Shown: positions 38,395 through 49,000 of the stretch, piece by piece
Layout of the letters: every line of letters starts with the position of its first letter
How positions within the stretch are numbered: position 1 is the stretch's first letter
Source of the DNA: Phorcus lineatus
Taxonomy: Eukaryota; Mollusca; Gastropoda; Trochida; Trochidae
Length of the DNA: 64,000 nt
Reading direction: 5' to 3'
Assembly (NCBI GenBank): GCA_921293015.1
Contig: OV121083.1
Coordinates: 27,768,908-27,832,907 of the forward strand
Made by a program: the position numbers and the translations under genes
Notes under the pieces: model-generated
The model's input: the letters and a program-made list of their open reading frames with translations, nothing else
The model's database searches: none
Told to the model about the DNA's origin: nothing

Positions 38395-38480
38395 TCAAAT
38401 AATCAATCAATATTTTATTCCAACAAACCACCATTGGTGGTACAGGAGCAATACAAACAATAGTTTAACGTAAGTTAATA
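38395..38480 (-). mobile_element. Possible 3' end of a LINE
   Basis: The - strand reads CACCAATGGTGGTTTGTTGG, then AATAAAATATTGATTGATT. A short hairpin followed by a simple-repeat tail recalls non-LTR retrotransposon 3' ends. No coding part remains. Confidence 0.35.
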
Positions 38481-38635
38481 AGAAGTAGTGATCACTGGGT
38501 AACAGCAAACATTGTAAAGTTAAGTTTTTATCTTTTCTTGGTAGTATTGATAACTCTAATAAAACGTGATATAAGTTTAGACGTTGATGTGCGCTCTGTC
38601 AATAGACGGATATCATTTGTCTTTAATTTAAGCGC

Positions 38636-38641
38636 TTTATT
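38636..38641 (-). terminator. Candidate poly(A) signal of the dynein light chain gene
   Basis: TTTATT on the + strand is AATAAA on the - strand, 125 bp after the stop codon. Confidence 0.4.
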
Positions 38642-38765
38642 TCAATAGAAACGTCCTCAAAATGTACACATTAGATATCTTGTATTCAATGTTGAGCATT
38701 CATCCATTATAGATATCCCCATGCATCCTATCACAAAAGCTTATTCTCTGTATACAGTGCCGCCT

Positions 38766-40589
38766 TCACTCAGCATACAGCCCATAGGCGGAGGCGGTAC
38801 AGAAGAGCGTCTTGCTGGTATAGGAGTAAGAAGCGTAGTTGTCTACCCGGGGGTCCCACGCGCACCTGCTGGTCACTATGACGTCCTGGTCCCGTCTCTC
38901 CCCCAGGACAACGTGGGCCACGATCTTGTAGCGCTCCCACCCCATCTGCTTCAGACGTTCCTTGATCTCGTCGGTCAAGACCTGCAAAATAAAGTCGTGG
39001 TCAATGTCAATTATATGTCAGAACCTGCAACAATAGATCGAGACCTCTTTGATAGGCATTCTAGAAGTTGATGCAATGAAGAGTAAATACAATTTTTACG
39101 GATAAACAACTTCTTTATTCTGTGGAAGCGACGTTTCGACATAGATTCTAATGTCGTTGTCAAGAAAACTTCTTGAAGCTATCCATATCAAGAAGATAGA
39201 TCCCTCTCTCAACAGAGAAGAGGGATACTTCATCCCTAGGGCATATCATCACTAATTAATGTAACTTATTTAATGTTTCTTCCTAAATTCATGTTCTGTA
39301 ATACATATTAATTCACGTTTCATCACCTAATTCTGTACTACATCTTTCCCATGTAATTTACTGTGTACATCCACTCAATCAATTGTATAAACATCTAATC
39401 TACTGGGCTTCCCATCATTATATATCCATCCTCAATCTATGTACATCAACTTAATCTACTGTATAATCACCTCCTCAATCTATGTACATCAACTTAATCT
39501 ACTGTATAACATCTACCTTGTTTCCATTATTTCTAATTTATTTGCTCATTCTTCTATCCAACCATTGTACATCAATCCTATTCATTGTATAAACAACTCC
39601 CCTGTATAAACAACTCATGTATATATACTCTATCCACTCCCTAAAGGTCATTACTTGCTTGACAACGACATTAGAATCCATGTCGAAACGCCGCTTCCAC
39701 AGAATAAAGAAGTTGTTTATCCATAAAAATTGTCTTTACTCATAATAGATCGAGAGTCAATTTCCTTGAACAAATGATATCTCGTCAGTCCAGACCTAAA
39801 CGATAGATCGAGGTCAATGCCTGTGTATTAAGTTTTTCGTGACAGTTGAAACCTGCTACAATAGATTGAGGGTCATTGTCTCTGTATGAAGTGTTTATTG
39901 ACAATTAAACCTTACTACAATAGATAGAGGGTCAGTGTCATTGTACGAAGCGTTCATTGGCAGTTAAAACCTTACTACAAGAGATCGAGGGTTAATGTCA
40001 TTGTATGTGCTTAATGACAGTTAAAAGCTGCTAAAACAGATGGAATCAATGTCGTTGAATGAATTGTTTCTTGTCATCCAGAACCCACAACAATAAATAG
40101 TGGGTCAATTTCGCTGTATAAATCATTTAAGGACATTCATCATAATGGTGATGTTATCACCAATCTAATAATATTTGTACCGATTTACAAAACTAGGTAA
40201 ACACTCTTGGAATTATATCTTCATGTTAATGTCCATTACATATATGTTCAATAAATAATATAATATATATAATCAATGCAATATGTTCCAACACTACTTT
40301 CATTTTCTTAAGCTCAAAACATAATAAAACAGTTTGAATTTGAAAAATCAATTATCCTAATCTTTGTAGTTAGTGATTTTGTAGATAGATATGTTCCTAC
40401 ATGTAACCAAAAGTAATCTGCCAACTGATAATCAGATAATATCTTTTAGTACTCGTGTCTGATTCGTTTGAAACGTGCGTGACAGACAAACATCATAACA
40501 GTTAATCCCACCTGACGTCACAGCCAGGACTAAAGGAAAACCTTGAAGATTCACTTAAAATTACTTAGATTGTTCCATCGTCTCCAGAC

Positions 40590-40678
<89 letters not shown>

Positions 40679-40829
40679 AGATAGAGAACAGATAGAGACA
40701 CAGACACATCGAAACAGATTTGATGGAAAAATACTTGTAAATTTACAAATTCAACGTTCTTCAACCATATCAAGTTCGCATGTGAATGGGTTATAGTTTA
40801 AATCTGTTTATAATCTTCCTATAAATATC

Positions 40830-40912
<83 letters not shown>

Positions 40913-41663
40913 AATGCCTAAAAACCTTTCCCGTAGAAGTAGAGGTGATAATGTTTTCCTAAACTATATGTTTATCGAATCGCTAAGGCGTTTAGAATGA
41001 AATTTGTAGAAATAACGCATTTCAGCTGCATATCAAAGTATCTGAATACACAATATTACTGATCATAACAAATTGGCGACGTAAACTCAAATTAGGCAAA
41101 TTTTTCATAGGCTTAAGGTTCGTCTTCTTTTATATCTATCATTAAAACAGAAAGCTCTTAAAGTCATAAGGTACCTTAAATTGATGACAGAAGCATATAC
41201 CAAAGCTCCATCACAGATTCTAAAATATGCAAATGATGAATTGGAATAAGGCATAATAGAGTAAACGCTTTTTAAAGAACGAAATTATTAGCGTTGAGTT
41301 GCTTCAGATACAGACCTGGGTCATTGTGACACAGAACTTTGGGTTGTACTGGAATCCATCAAGCCTATCCTCAAGGACCTCCTTCAAAACCTTGTGCACG
41401 TTTCCAACTGTCATCTTCATCTTTGGTTCCATCCGGTATGTTGGCTCATAGTTCACTTGGACAGGGTTTGGCGACCCTTCACGCTTCTCGACTTTCTTCT
41501 TCCCGAACCGTTTGGCAGCCAGGAGGGTTCCAAGTCCACCGACACTGCTCTTTCTGTGATTGGCCAATATTGGGAACAAGCTCTTCCTCCTGTCGCCTGC
41601 TCCTAGCCCATGGGGATTTAGTTCCCCAATATCGCTGGGGAGCATTGATGGTCGTCTAGCCAT
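38766..41663 (-). CDS. Tctex-type dynein light chain (Tctex1 domain protein), two exons
   Basis: Minus-strand exons 41663-41316 and 38981-38766 join in phase 0 (donor CAG|GTCTGT, acceptor TTTTGCAG|GTC), giving 187 aa. The first 60 residues are basic and low in complexity. The Tctex1 domain follows: YEPTYRMEP, VHKVLKEVLEDRL and YNPKFCVTMTQ in exon 1, then LTDEIKERLKQMGWERYK, VVLGERRDQDV, SRCAWDP, DNYASY and the typical end YGLYAE in exon 2. Length and layout fit the DYNLT5/TCTE3/TCTEX1D group, which act as cargo or intermediate-chain-binding light chains of cytoplasmic or ciliary dynein. Which member it is cannot be decided by eye. The start is the ATG beginning MARRPSMLP. Confidence 0.88.
38982..40140. 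repeat. Tandem array of ~70-bp units in the dynein light chain intron, split by a long-TIR element
   Basis: Units read roughly ACCTGCWACAATAGATCGAG, GGTCAATGTC, a variable part, then CATTRACAGTTAAA on the + strand. The first unit begins exactly at the exon 2 splice acceptor (38982, where CTGCA is the acceptor in reverse) and runs to about 39060. The array resumes at 39742 and decays by about 40140. About seven units are visible. The element at 39081-39741 was inserted into the array. Confidence 0.7.
39081..39741. mobile_element. 661-bp element with 84-bp terminal inverted repeats
   Basis: The left arm 39081-39164 (GAGTAAATACAATTTTTACG ... GTCGTTGTCAAG) is mirrored by 39658-39741 with only a few differences. 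The interior is non-coding and contains a local tandem duplication (CTCAATCTATGTACATCAAC twice). Each arm contains the hairpin CGACAT-loop-ATGTCG followed by AAACG. Related single arms occur at 4522-4585 and 18456-18510. The class is uncertain: the arms could belong to a MITE or to an inverted pair of Penelope-type ends. Confidence 0.8.
40593..40673. repeat. (GA)n microsatellite
   Basis: Uninterrupted GA dinucleotides lie directly before the dispersed repeat copy 2. Confidence 0.95.
40674..40830. repeat. Dispersed repeat, copy 2 (see 11771-11936)
   Basis: It is almost identical to the intron copy 29 kb upstream. Here it is bounded by (GA)n on both sides, and it lies in the intron of the dynein light chain gene. 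Confidence 0.85.
40832..40910. repeat. (GA)n microsatellite
   Basis: A second GA tract lies directly after the dispersed repeat copy. Confidence 0.95.
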
Positions 41664-43105
41664 TTGGGTTTCAATTTATTGCTTTTTAGAAATAAAATAT
41701 GGTTTTCTGTTATATGCGACGACCTTCCTTGTCCTTAAAGGGGATGTCTTCTAGAAATTGAAATTTAAAAAGGCAATCATAGCACTCGTAATTTCTAAAA
41801 TTGGTCTATTCCAGCACATGTATGCCCTGACAATTGTATTTCAAAGCACTATATTATAACTATAGTATTTCTCGATCAATTTCCTAACAAAAAGAAATAC
41901 TTGGACTTGTAACACCGTGGTTTATTCTATAATATAACCAATAATGCTCTCTGGTACTTCAAGTTCCTTAATGGTAACGTCTCCAAATTCTGTATGAATT
42001 GTTTGTTATTCCGAGGTATTTCCTAACAGTCATGTATTTTTGGCATATGTTATCACAGTATTAACAATACCATCTCCTGTACCCTATGACAATGGTATTG
42101 TCTTATGGTGGTATTTCCTTTCCTACCCTTTGTTACTATCGTTGGTACCTCCAGACACCTGCATCACAATTATGTTTCCTCGGCTATCTTTCCTCTCTTC
42201 ATAGATGGCTTTTCATCTGGAATGTAAATGTTTGGCACAAGCGACAAGTCAATGTTATTTTTCAGCTTTTCGCCAAATATCTCAACAGAGCGAAATTCTT
42301 TGGAGTGTTTTCAAAACATCTTCTAATCACACTTCAGTAAACACAACGGTGTCCTCGGCAAATTCTTGAAAATGTTAAATAGGTGCATAATATCAAATTT
42401 CTCCTTTGTTCCTCTTCACCTTCAGAAATCACTGTGGTTACTTAACCAAACTTTGAAACATGTCTGTTCACTGCAACACTAAGAATGGCTCTGACCCGTA
42501 CTTCACACAGCACTTGACACAAGCGACACCAACATGTAGATTAGAGAGAGCTTGACCAGTATAATCCGAACAGGGTTTTACCATTGTTCCCTATCGCAAC
42601 CATTGTTTGAAGGAAATCGTTTTAGACGCACGAATATCCGCTCATACAGGTTTTCAACTGAAGGTTTGTATTTCTCTGGTACGTTTATATCCCTGTCCGT
42701 AATCGTGTTCACGTTAATAATCCCGATTAAATAACGTAAATACGTACAGGCGCTATCGGATTTGTCACGCAAGCTTTTAATCCTTATCTTTCTGGCAGTT
42801 TTCGTATAATGATCGAATGGTTGTAATTAGTTTGTTTGTTTGCACTCTTATGACAACAAGATCGTGCGTATTTGTAACAGAGATGTTCATTGAGTATGGA
42901 ACGCATGCGTGTGTGTCTAAATTGCGTGTGTAACGGCGAGGAATAAGTGGGCCACTCAGATCTTTTTTTAAGATTAAGTCGTGTGATTTGTGATAAAATG
43001 TTTTGTAGTTATGAAGAAAATATGTCATTCTTGCAGTCAATGTGGATTTGGTAGCTGAAGCCGCGCAAAATGTAGTTTTACATGTGGCTTCAGTGAGAGC
43101 CCCTG
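41664..43105. other. Intergenic stretch upstream of the dynein light chain gene
   Basis: No supported exon. Short frames at 42552-42772 on both strands have protein-like composition but no recognisable motif. The promoter of the minus-strand gene must lie here, but no clear core element was seen. Confidence 0.4.
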
Positions 43106-43109
43106 TGAG

Positions 43110-43503
43110 ACTACATCTTTATCTCTAAAATGCCAAAATAATGGTATTTTCTTTTTTCAATTGTACTCGAAAAACGACCGTATAAACCTTAAGAAGTCGA
43201 GATCCTGCATCCCATTTACATGTTTATGTTAGATACGTAACCTACTAAGCCCTACAGCAATACCTACCTATATTTGGCGTTGTGACTCCTGTAAATACGT
43301 TCCGAAATTACGTTTGACTTATTGGCCCGCGCTATTGTCCGGTTTTCGGTCACAAATCTCGAGTTTAACCTCTTAATGTCCCTACATTGAAGTCATAATC
43401 TTTAGGGTGCTAATTTTCAGAAACAATCAATACTTCTCGATCAAATTACACAATTTTAGAAGTTTGACAAACTTGACCCTGACAACATACTCTGTCCCTT
43501 TAA
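43110..43503 (-). repeat. Dispersed element of the CCGGACAATGGCG family, copy B (inverted)
   Basis: Read on the - strand it begins TTAAAGGGACAGAGTATG near 43496. It then carries GAAAACCGGACAATAGCGCG, AAGTCAAACGTAATTTC, the stretch TATAGGTAGGTATTGC, and GTAAATGGGATGCA in the same order as copy C. Its left end on this strand lies about 65 bp from copy C, so the two are head to head. Confidence 0.75.
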
Positions 43504-43569
43504 GAACAAAGTAACCTCAAAGACACACCAATAAAACACGTAACCCCATGTTGCCCATTATGCTCTTAG

Positions 43570-43925
43570 CTTAGGGGCACAGGGTATGTTGTTGGAGTCA
43601 AATATGCCAAACTATCGACAATTAGGGGATGTTTCTGAAAAATAACATCTAAATGCTTACAAGTTAGCTTAGTGACCACAAAAGGGGGAAAAGTCGAGAT
43701 TTATGATCGAAAAGCGGACAATGGTGCGCGTAATGGCTCAAACCTTATTCTGTAAACTTATTTATAACAGACACAACGTAAAATATAGGTTGGTATTGCT
43801 TAGTAGGTTATTTAACTAATATGGGTGTAAATGGGATACATCATGTCGACTTTGTAACATTCATATGGTCATTTTACGATCGAAAACAAGAAAACTAGCA
43901 TTTTGACATTTAAGGGATAGAGATT
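43570..43925 (+). repeat. Dispersed element of the CCGGACAATGGCG family, copy C
   Basis: It runs from GGGGCACAGGGTATGTTG through GATCGAAAAGCGGACAATGG and TATAGGTTGGTATTGC to GGGTGTAAATGGGATAC and a tail near TTAAGGGATAG. It aligns over most of its length with the reverse complement of copy B. Confidence 0.75.
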
Positions 43926-43929
43926 CCTT

Positions 43930-46067
43930 AGACAGGCGATTTGAATCTTATCTCAGGTCAAATTATATTTTCGCTCTATTAAAGCGACATACACAATTTA
44001 TTAAACATAGTCTGTATCACTTTAAGCTTGGTCATTGCAATTGTATAATGCTGTCTGTTAACAGGGCTTCGGGGTACACTTTTACCTGCCCATTGAGACA
44101 ATGTTTATGTTAAGATATTCTGGGTCCATGCAATCTGATCACTTTGAAGCACGATAACCAATTCATGTCAAGTTACGGTCTCGCACAATAGGAAAATTCT
44201 CAATTCGTCTAATTTTGGGAAATTGATACCATAATATATCTATGTTCAGTTTTAACGAATGAAATAATTTCCTTTCATATTCATTCGAAAATACAAATAA
44301 TAATAAACCTTTGTGTACGATGATAATCGATTAATTGCCTTCTTTGATGTCCAGAAGCTGAACGTTCCCATTTACATGTACGACACCAAATAGGTGAACA
44401 AGTGAAGGAATTTTTTTACAAAAATGTTAAATTACAAAGAATGTTTATAAAACATGTCAGACTGAAGCCGAATAATCAACAAGGAAAACGTCGCAAAAGT
44501 AAGCCCTGATTCTATACACCAAAATTCGAGGTTTGGGTACAGCGCCCCCATCGGCGATTAGTAGCAAGCTGCAGGAGATTTTGATAGGACTAGTACAGAC
44601 TATGATATCAGGTATGATGATGATAATGATAACACATACATACGAATAGACTTTCTAGGTCTATCTCAATTTAGATAACTGTTTATGTCAAGGTTAACCT
44701 TCACACACATCGGTCGGACACCCTCGTCATGGACTTCCGCTCTGCAGTTGCTGTGAGTTCTCAACTTGTCCTGATTTCATAACATGCTATTCATTAGCAT
44801 TTTTACATATACATCAATTAATCAGCCTAAGCCTATTTTGCTAAAAGGACTTCCTTTAAAAGTACATTACGATTTGGAGAGATTTTGTGAGGAGGACATT
44901 TCATTCGAAATAATCCTCAAATTCACAATGTTTAACTATTTATTTGATATGAATCTTATTCCACGTGGCGTTATTCTGGTGAGCAATTGCCAAATAGTCC
45001 TACAATGATACTTTAAACTTACTTTTTTACCTTCTACAAGTTTAGTAACAAGTTCAATAAAGTCATCTAGCGGTTCATGCATGTATGATATATTATAAGA
45101 ACATTCACTTGGGTAATTTAATGACAATAATTTAAGGAGTATATGTTATTGTTACAACCACAATTTTTTGACAAAGCCCTAACGGACAGACTGTAGTCAT
45201 TGTATTACCCAATACAACTCAAAATGTATAGTTATAAGTGACTGATATATCAGGTAAAAAAGTAAAAAGGTATTTTAGATTATGTAAAATCCCATAAGCT
45301 TACTTGGCCCCTTTACTAGAATGAAGTGTATAGTACTATCACCATCAAATGCTGACACACGTGACACGAAGTAAGTTGTCTTAGCTCGTGTCCTTCGTGC
45401 AGCTCATGAGCATCCGGGTACTTTGCAACCAGTTCCTCAGATTTGTCATTAAGTTTTGGGTTTGAAAGTTGAGGAAGTCTCATATGTCTTGTACTGCAAC
45501 AGTTGAATTTCATAGTTGCCATAAACATCTATTTCAGATGTTCAATACGATGGCAATCTTAAATGAACAGGACAGAGTTTATTTCGTATATTTAGCCATG
45601 AAGCCAATGGTACAGTGATCATTGGTTATCTTTGTGATAATAATATATATTTTAGAGCGCTCAGAGCTTTACAGAATCTCGTAATAGAACCAGTTTTACA
45701 CAAATAGAGCGGTTTAATATAGAAATTCATCATTTTGTGTATTCATTTGAAAATCTAAATTTCGATAAATTCTTTCTTCAATTTTATGGATGATTTGAAA
45801 TTACATATTTTTCCGGTTGCAGGAGAGATTTATTAGTAAAAGTATGTATTTAAGTCTTGTTTGAGATAGTTTTTTAAAAGTGTCCATGTATCAGATATTA
45901 GGACACTTTGGACGATAAGAGTAAACGGTTGCAGCGGACAACGATATTCAAGTAGTATTTCACACCTTTTGTAATTCATCACAATGAGATTTAAGACAAT
46001 CTTCTCCGAAAGAAATATGATCTCATCATAACGTTTTTATTCATAAATCACACTTAGATGCTCCAGT
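43930..46067. other. Intergenic stretch upstream of NAGLU
   Basis: No exon can be supported. Weak candidates exist: a + strand stretch at 44826-44980 bounded by AATCAG and CTG|GTGAGC, and - strand frames at 45127-44936 and 45528-45316. The - strand frame reads LDDFIELVTKLVEGKKV, which faintly recalls the start of a VirK-like domain. None could be joined into a gene. Confidence 0.35.
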
Positions 46068-49000
46068 ATGCTGTCTTATTTGTCCCAGGTTCTGGTCTTC
46101 GGCCTTGCGGCTGTGTCACTGGTTCAATCTGATGGTACGTATATAGAGATTATTAACCGACGAAGTGTGTCATATGAGTATTACGAAACGAGTGTGAATT
46201 TTTGTATTACCCGAGCGAGAGCGAGGGTTATACAAAAATTCGCGCGAGTTTCGGAATAGTCATATGACACACTTCCGATGGTAATAATTTCTTTATTACC
46301 GATTCTATTCCATTTGAATCGCATGAAAATATTCAGACAGCGGCCTTTCCGACGGCCCGCTACAGTGATATGTCTCGAACAATGGTTTTATGACGTTATA
46401 GACGACGAAATTCGGTTACTCGCGCTGAAACAATCGTTGTCAGGCAAAAGTGTTATGTGCACATGTGCTCATAATGAAAATATGTCATCATTTATAAATG
46501 ATTCTATTACCAATATCGTACAATATTACTATAGTTGCATATACGTCAAAATGTCAACATATCATGTTTATCAATCATTCACTTTATACGCAATCTACTA
46601 TATATAATCGTTTGTGCAGCCATAAAAAGCGATCGTGATATCCATTAAAGAGCCACTCCGTGAGTTGATGGAGTCATATATGCCAAACTTAATCAAAGGT
46701 GTCATTTGGTTGTGAAGTATCGAAGGTTACCAAAATGAATCATTTTAAAGCTAATTGGTTTTGTACAGTGACAATACGAAGGTAGAAAGTTGCAATTATG
46801 ATCGAAAACCGGACAGTGGCGCGCGTCAAACAGCCAAACGTAATTTTGGAGACTCATAAAAAGCCGCCATGAGGTCAGTTTTGAGTTGATAATGTTTTTT
46901 AGGTTATATAACTTGTATCCATGTAAATTGAACATGTGATCTCCGCCTCTGTGTATTTATAAGGCTGTTTTTAGATTTCCATGGAAAAACAGTATTTGTC
47001 ATATGTTTGTCTTTTGCAGAGGAAAAGTTCAGATGTTTTGAATTTATATCATAACATATGACATTTAGTTCGTATCAAAGCCAAATAATATTTTATGAAA
47101 ATCACGGAGTGGCTCTTTAACGGACCATTGCATGGAAAACGCATGAGATAACAAACGCATGAGCTGTTATCTGTTTTCAAAGAAAAATATAATTCATGTA
47201 AAACAGCAAAACAGACATTGATGCTGTTTAAGTATGCTCAACTTTTGTTTTTACCGAAAATCAAAAAGGTAAACATATAGCCCTCGCTATCACCCCTGGT
47301 TTAAAGGTTGACAACACATTCTTAAAGCCACACTTGAGTTATGAAATATGTTTCATTCGTTCACTAGTTTGGGGACACGAGGTTAACGTACTCGTAGTTA
47401 AGATAACAATATGCGACGCACATTGATAAAAGAATATTTCTCCTTTCTCTTTGTTTGTTGTGTTAAATGGGTTAAAAGTGTAGATTTTGCCTGGCTCTTA
47501 GAAATTAATTGAAATTTATTTTAGTTAAATGATTTTTAATCAACGCAAATTCATCATACATCATTTTAAGTAATCCCAAAAAGTGTACTGTAAGTACAGA
47601 ATTTATGAGAGGAAATGCTCCCTTGTTAGAAATCATTCCATAGCTTTTGTCAGATACCAATGTATAAGCAAGTCTATTACATTCCAACAACACTAGTTTC
47701 TTTTACTTCTCTTTCTTGAATTAAGTAATCAAATAGTATATTCTAATTACAGAAGTTAATTATTTGGCAATCAATCTTTAAAAGATATAATGGATCTTTT
47801 TTTTAAAATTATGTCAAGGACTTGATTCAAATCATTTACCATATCTAAATTAAGTAAATTCGATGAATAATTTGCAAATTTTATATCAAAAAACAACATC
47901 ATTGACCAAATCCAAAAACGTGACTTTAAAAGGTACCCTGGTATTATCAGGATTTGCAAGTCTTGACCACCTGCGAAGCCGAACTACGCCTAGTGTCCAA
48001 ACCCAGGCTGTCCAAGAGCTTGTCAAGCGGGTAGTTGGGGACAAGGCTAGCTTATTCATCCTCCGCGTGGACCCGATCATCGGACCTCCCAACAAGGACA
48101 CCTTCAAGGTGGGGATCGGGTAATAAATAGTTGGATTAGATGTTACATAATAAGTTGTGATTGTCTACTTGTACTACTCCTATTTCAGATTCTAATACTA
48201 ATTCTACTACAGCTACTACTTCTTCTACTACTACTACTACTACTACTACTACTAATACTAATACTCCTACTACTACCACTCCTACTACTACTACTACTAC
48301 TACTAGTCCTGCTGCTGCTTCTACTACAATTACGGTTCAGTTTATCACTACAATAACTACTTTTCAAACATATACTACAACAACTACATCAAATACTTGA
48401 ACTACTACTACTGCTTATGCTACTTCTAATAATCACTACTTACACTGCTGCTACTACTACACTATTGCCAATAAATGTTGTCACCTCTGAAAAGGGGAAT
48501 TGTAGTATTTATTTTGATAATAACGAATAACATGGAGAATATACTTTTTTCATTCATGGTGAAAAGAATTTTTTTACTCATGTAATCGTAAACAATGCCA
48601 ACAACACACTGTCGACTTTAAACTACCTCTCTGGCCTGATGGTGATGGCTCATTTGGTTTTCTTTTAAATCATATACGTTCTAGTGACGAAGACCGGTCC
48701 TACAAAAACTGCAACTGTAATACGTAATCAGTCTTTGCTGCTAAATATCATGTTGCGGTATAAGAAATTTGCAAAGGATAAACAAAATATTGAGAACTCA
48801 ACAAAAGTACTTCCAATGAAGTCAACACGTCGACCTCGTGAAACTACAGGCCTCCAAGATCGCGTGTTATTATGCTCAGGAAGATGCCATCGACGTTTGT
48901 CATCGAACATGGGCTATAATGGTGTGTTTTTTGTTATATCAATAACAGTTAGAGCTGTTAGACCTGTCGTATTACCAATAGAACCCGTCACTTTGCCGAG

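Noticed and set aside
42552-42772. Possible exons on either strand
   Set aside because: Composition is protein-like in one - strand frame, but there is no family motif and no splice partner, and both strands are open.
48161-48400. Thr-rich and Ser-rich open frames on both strands
   Set aside because: They arise from the ACT trinucleotide tract inside NAGLU intron 2.
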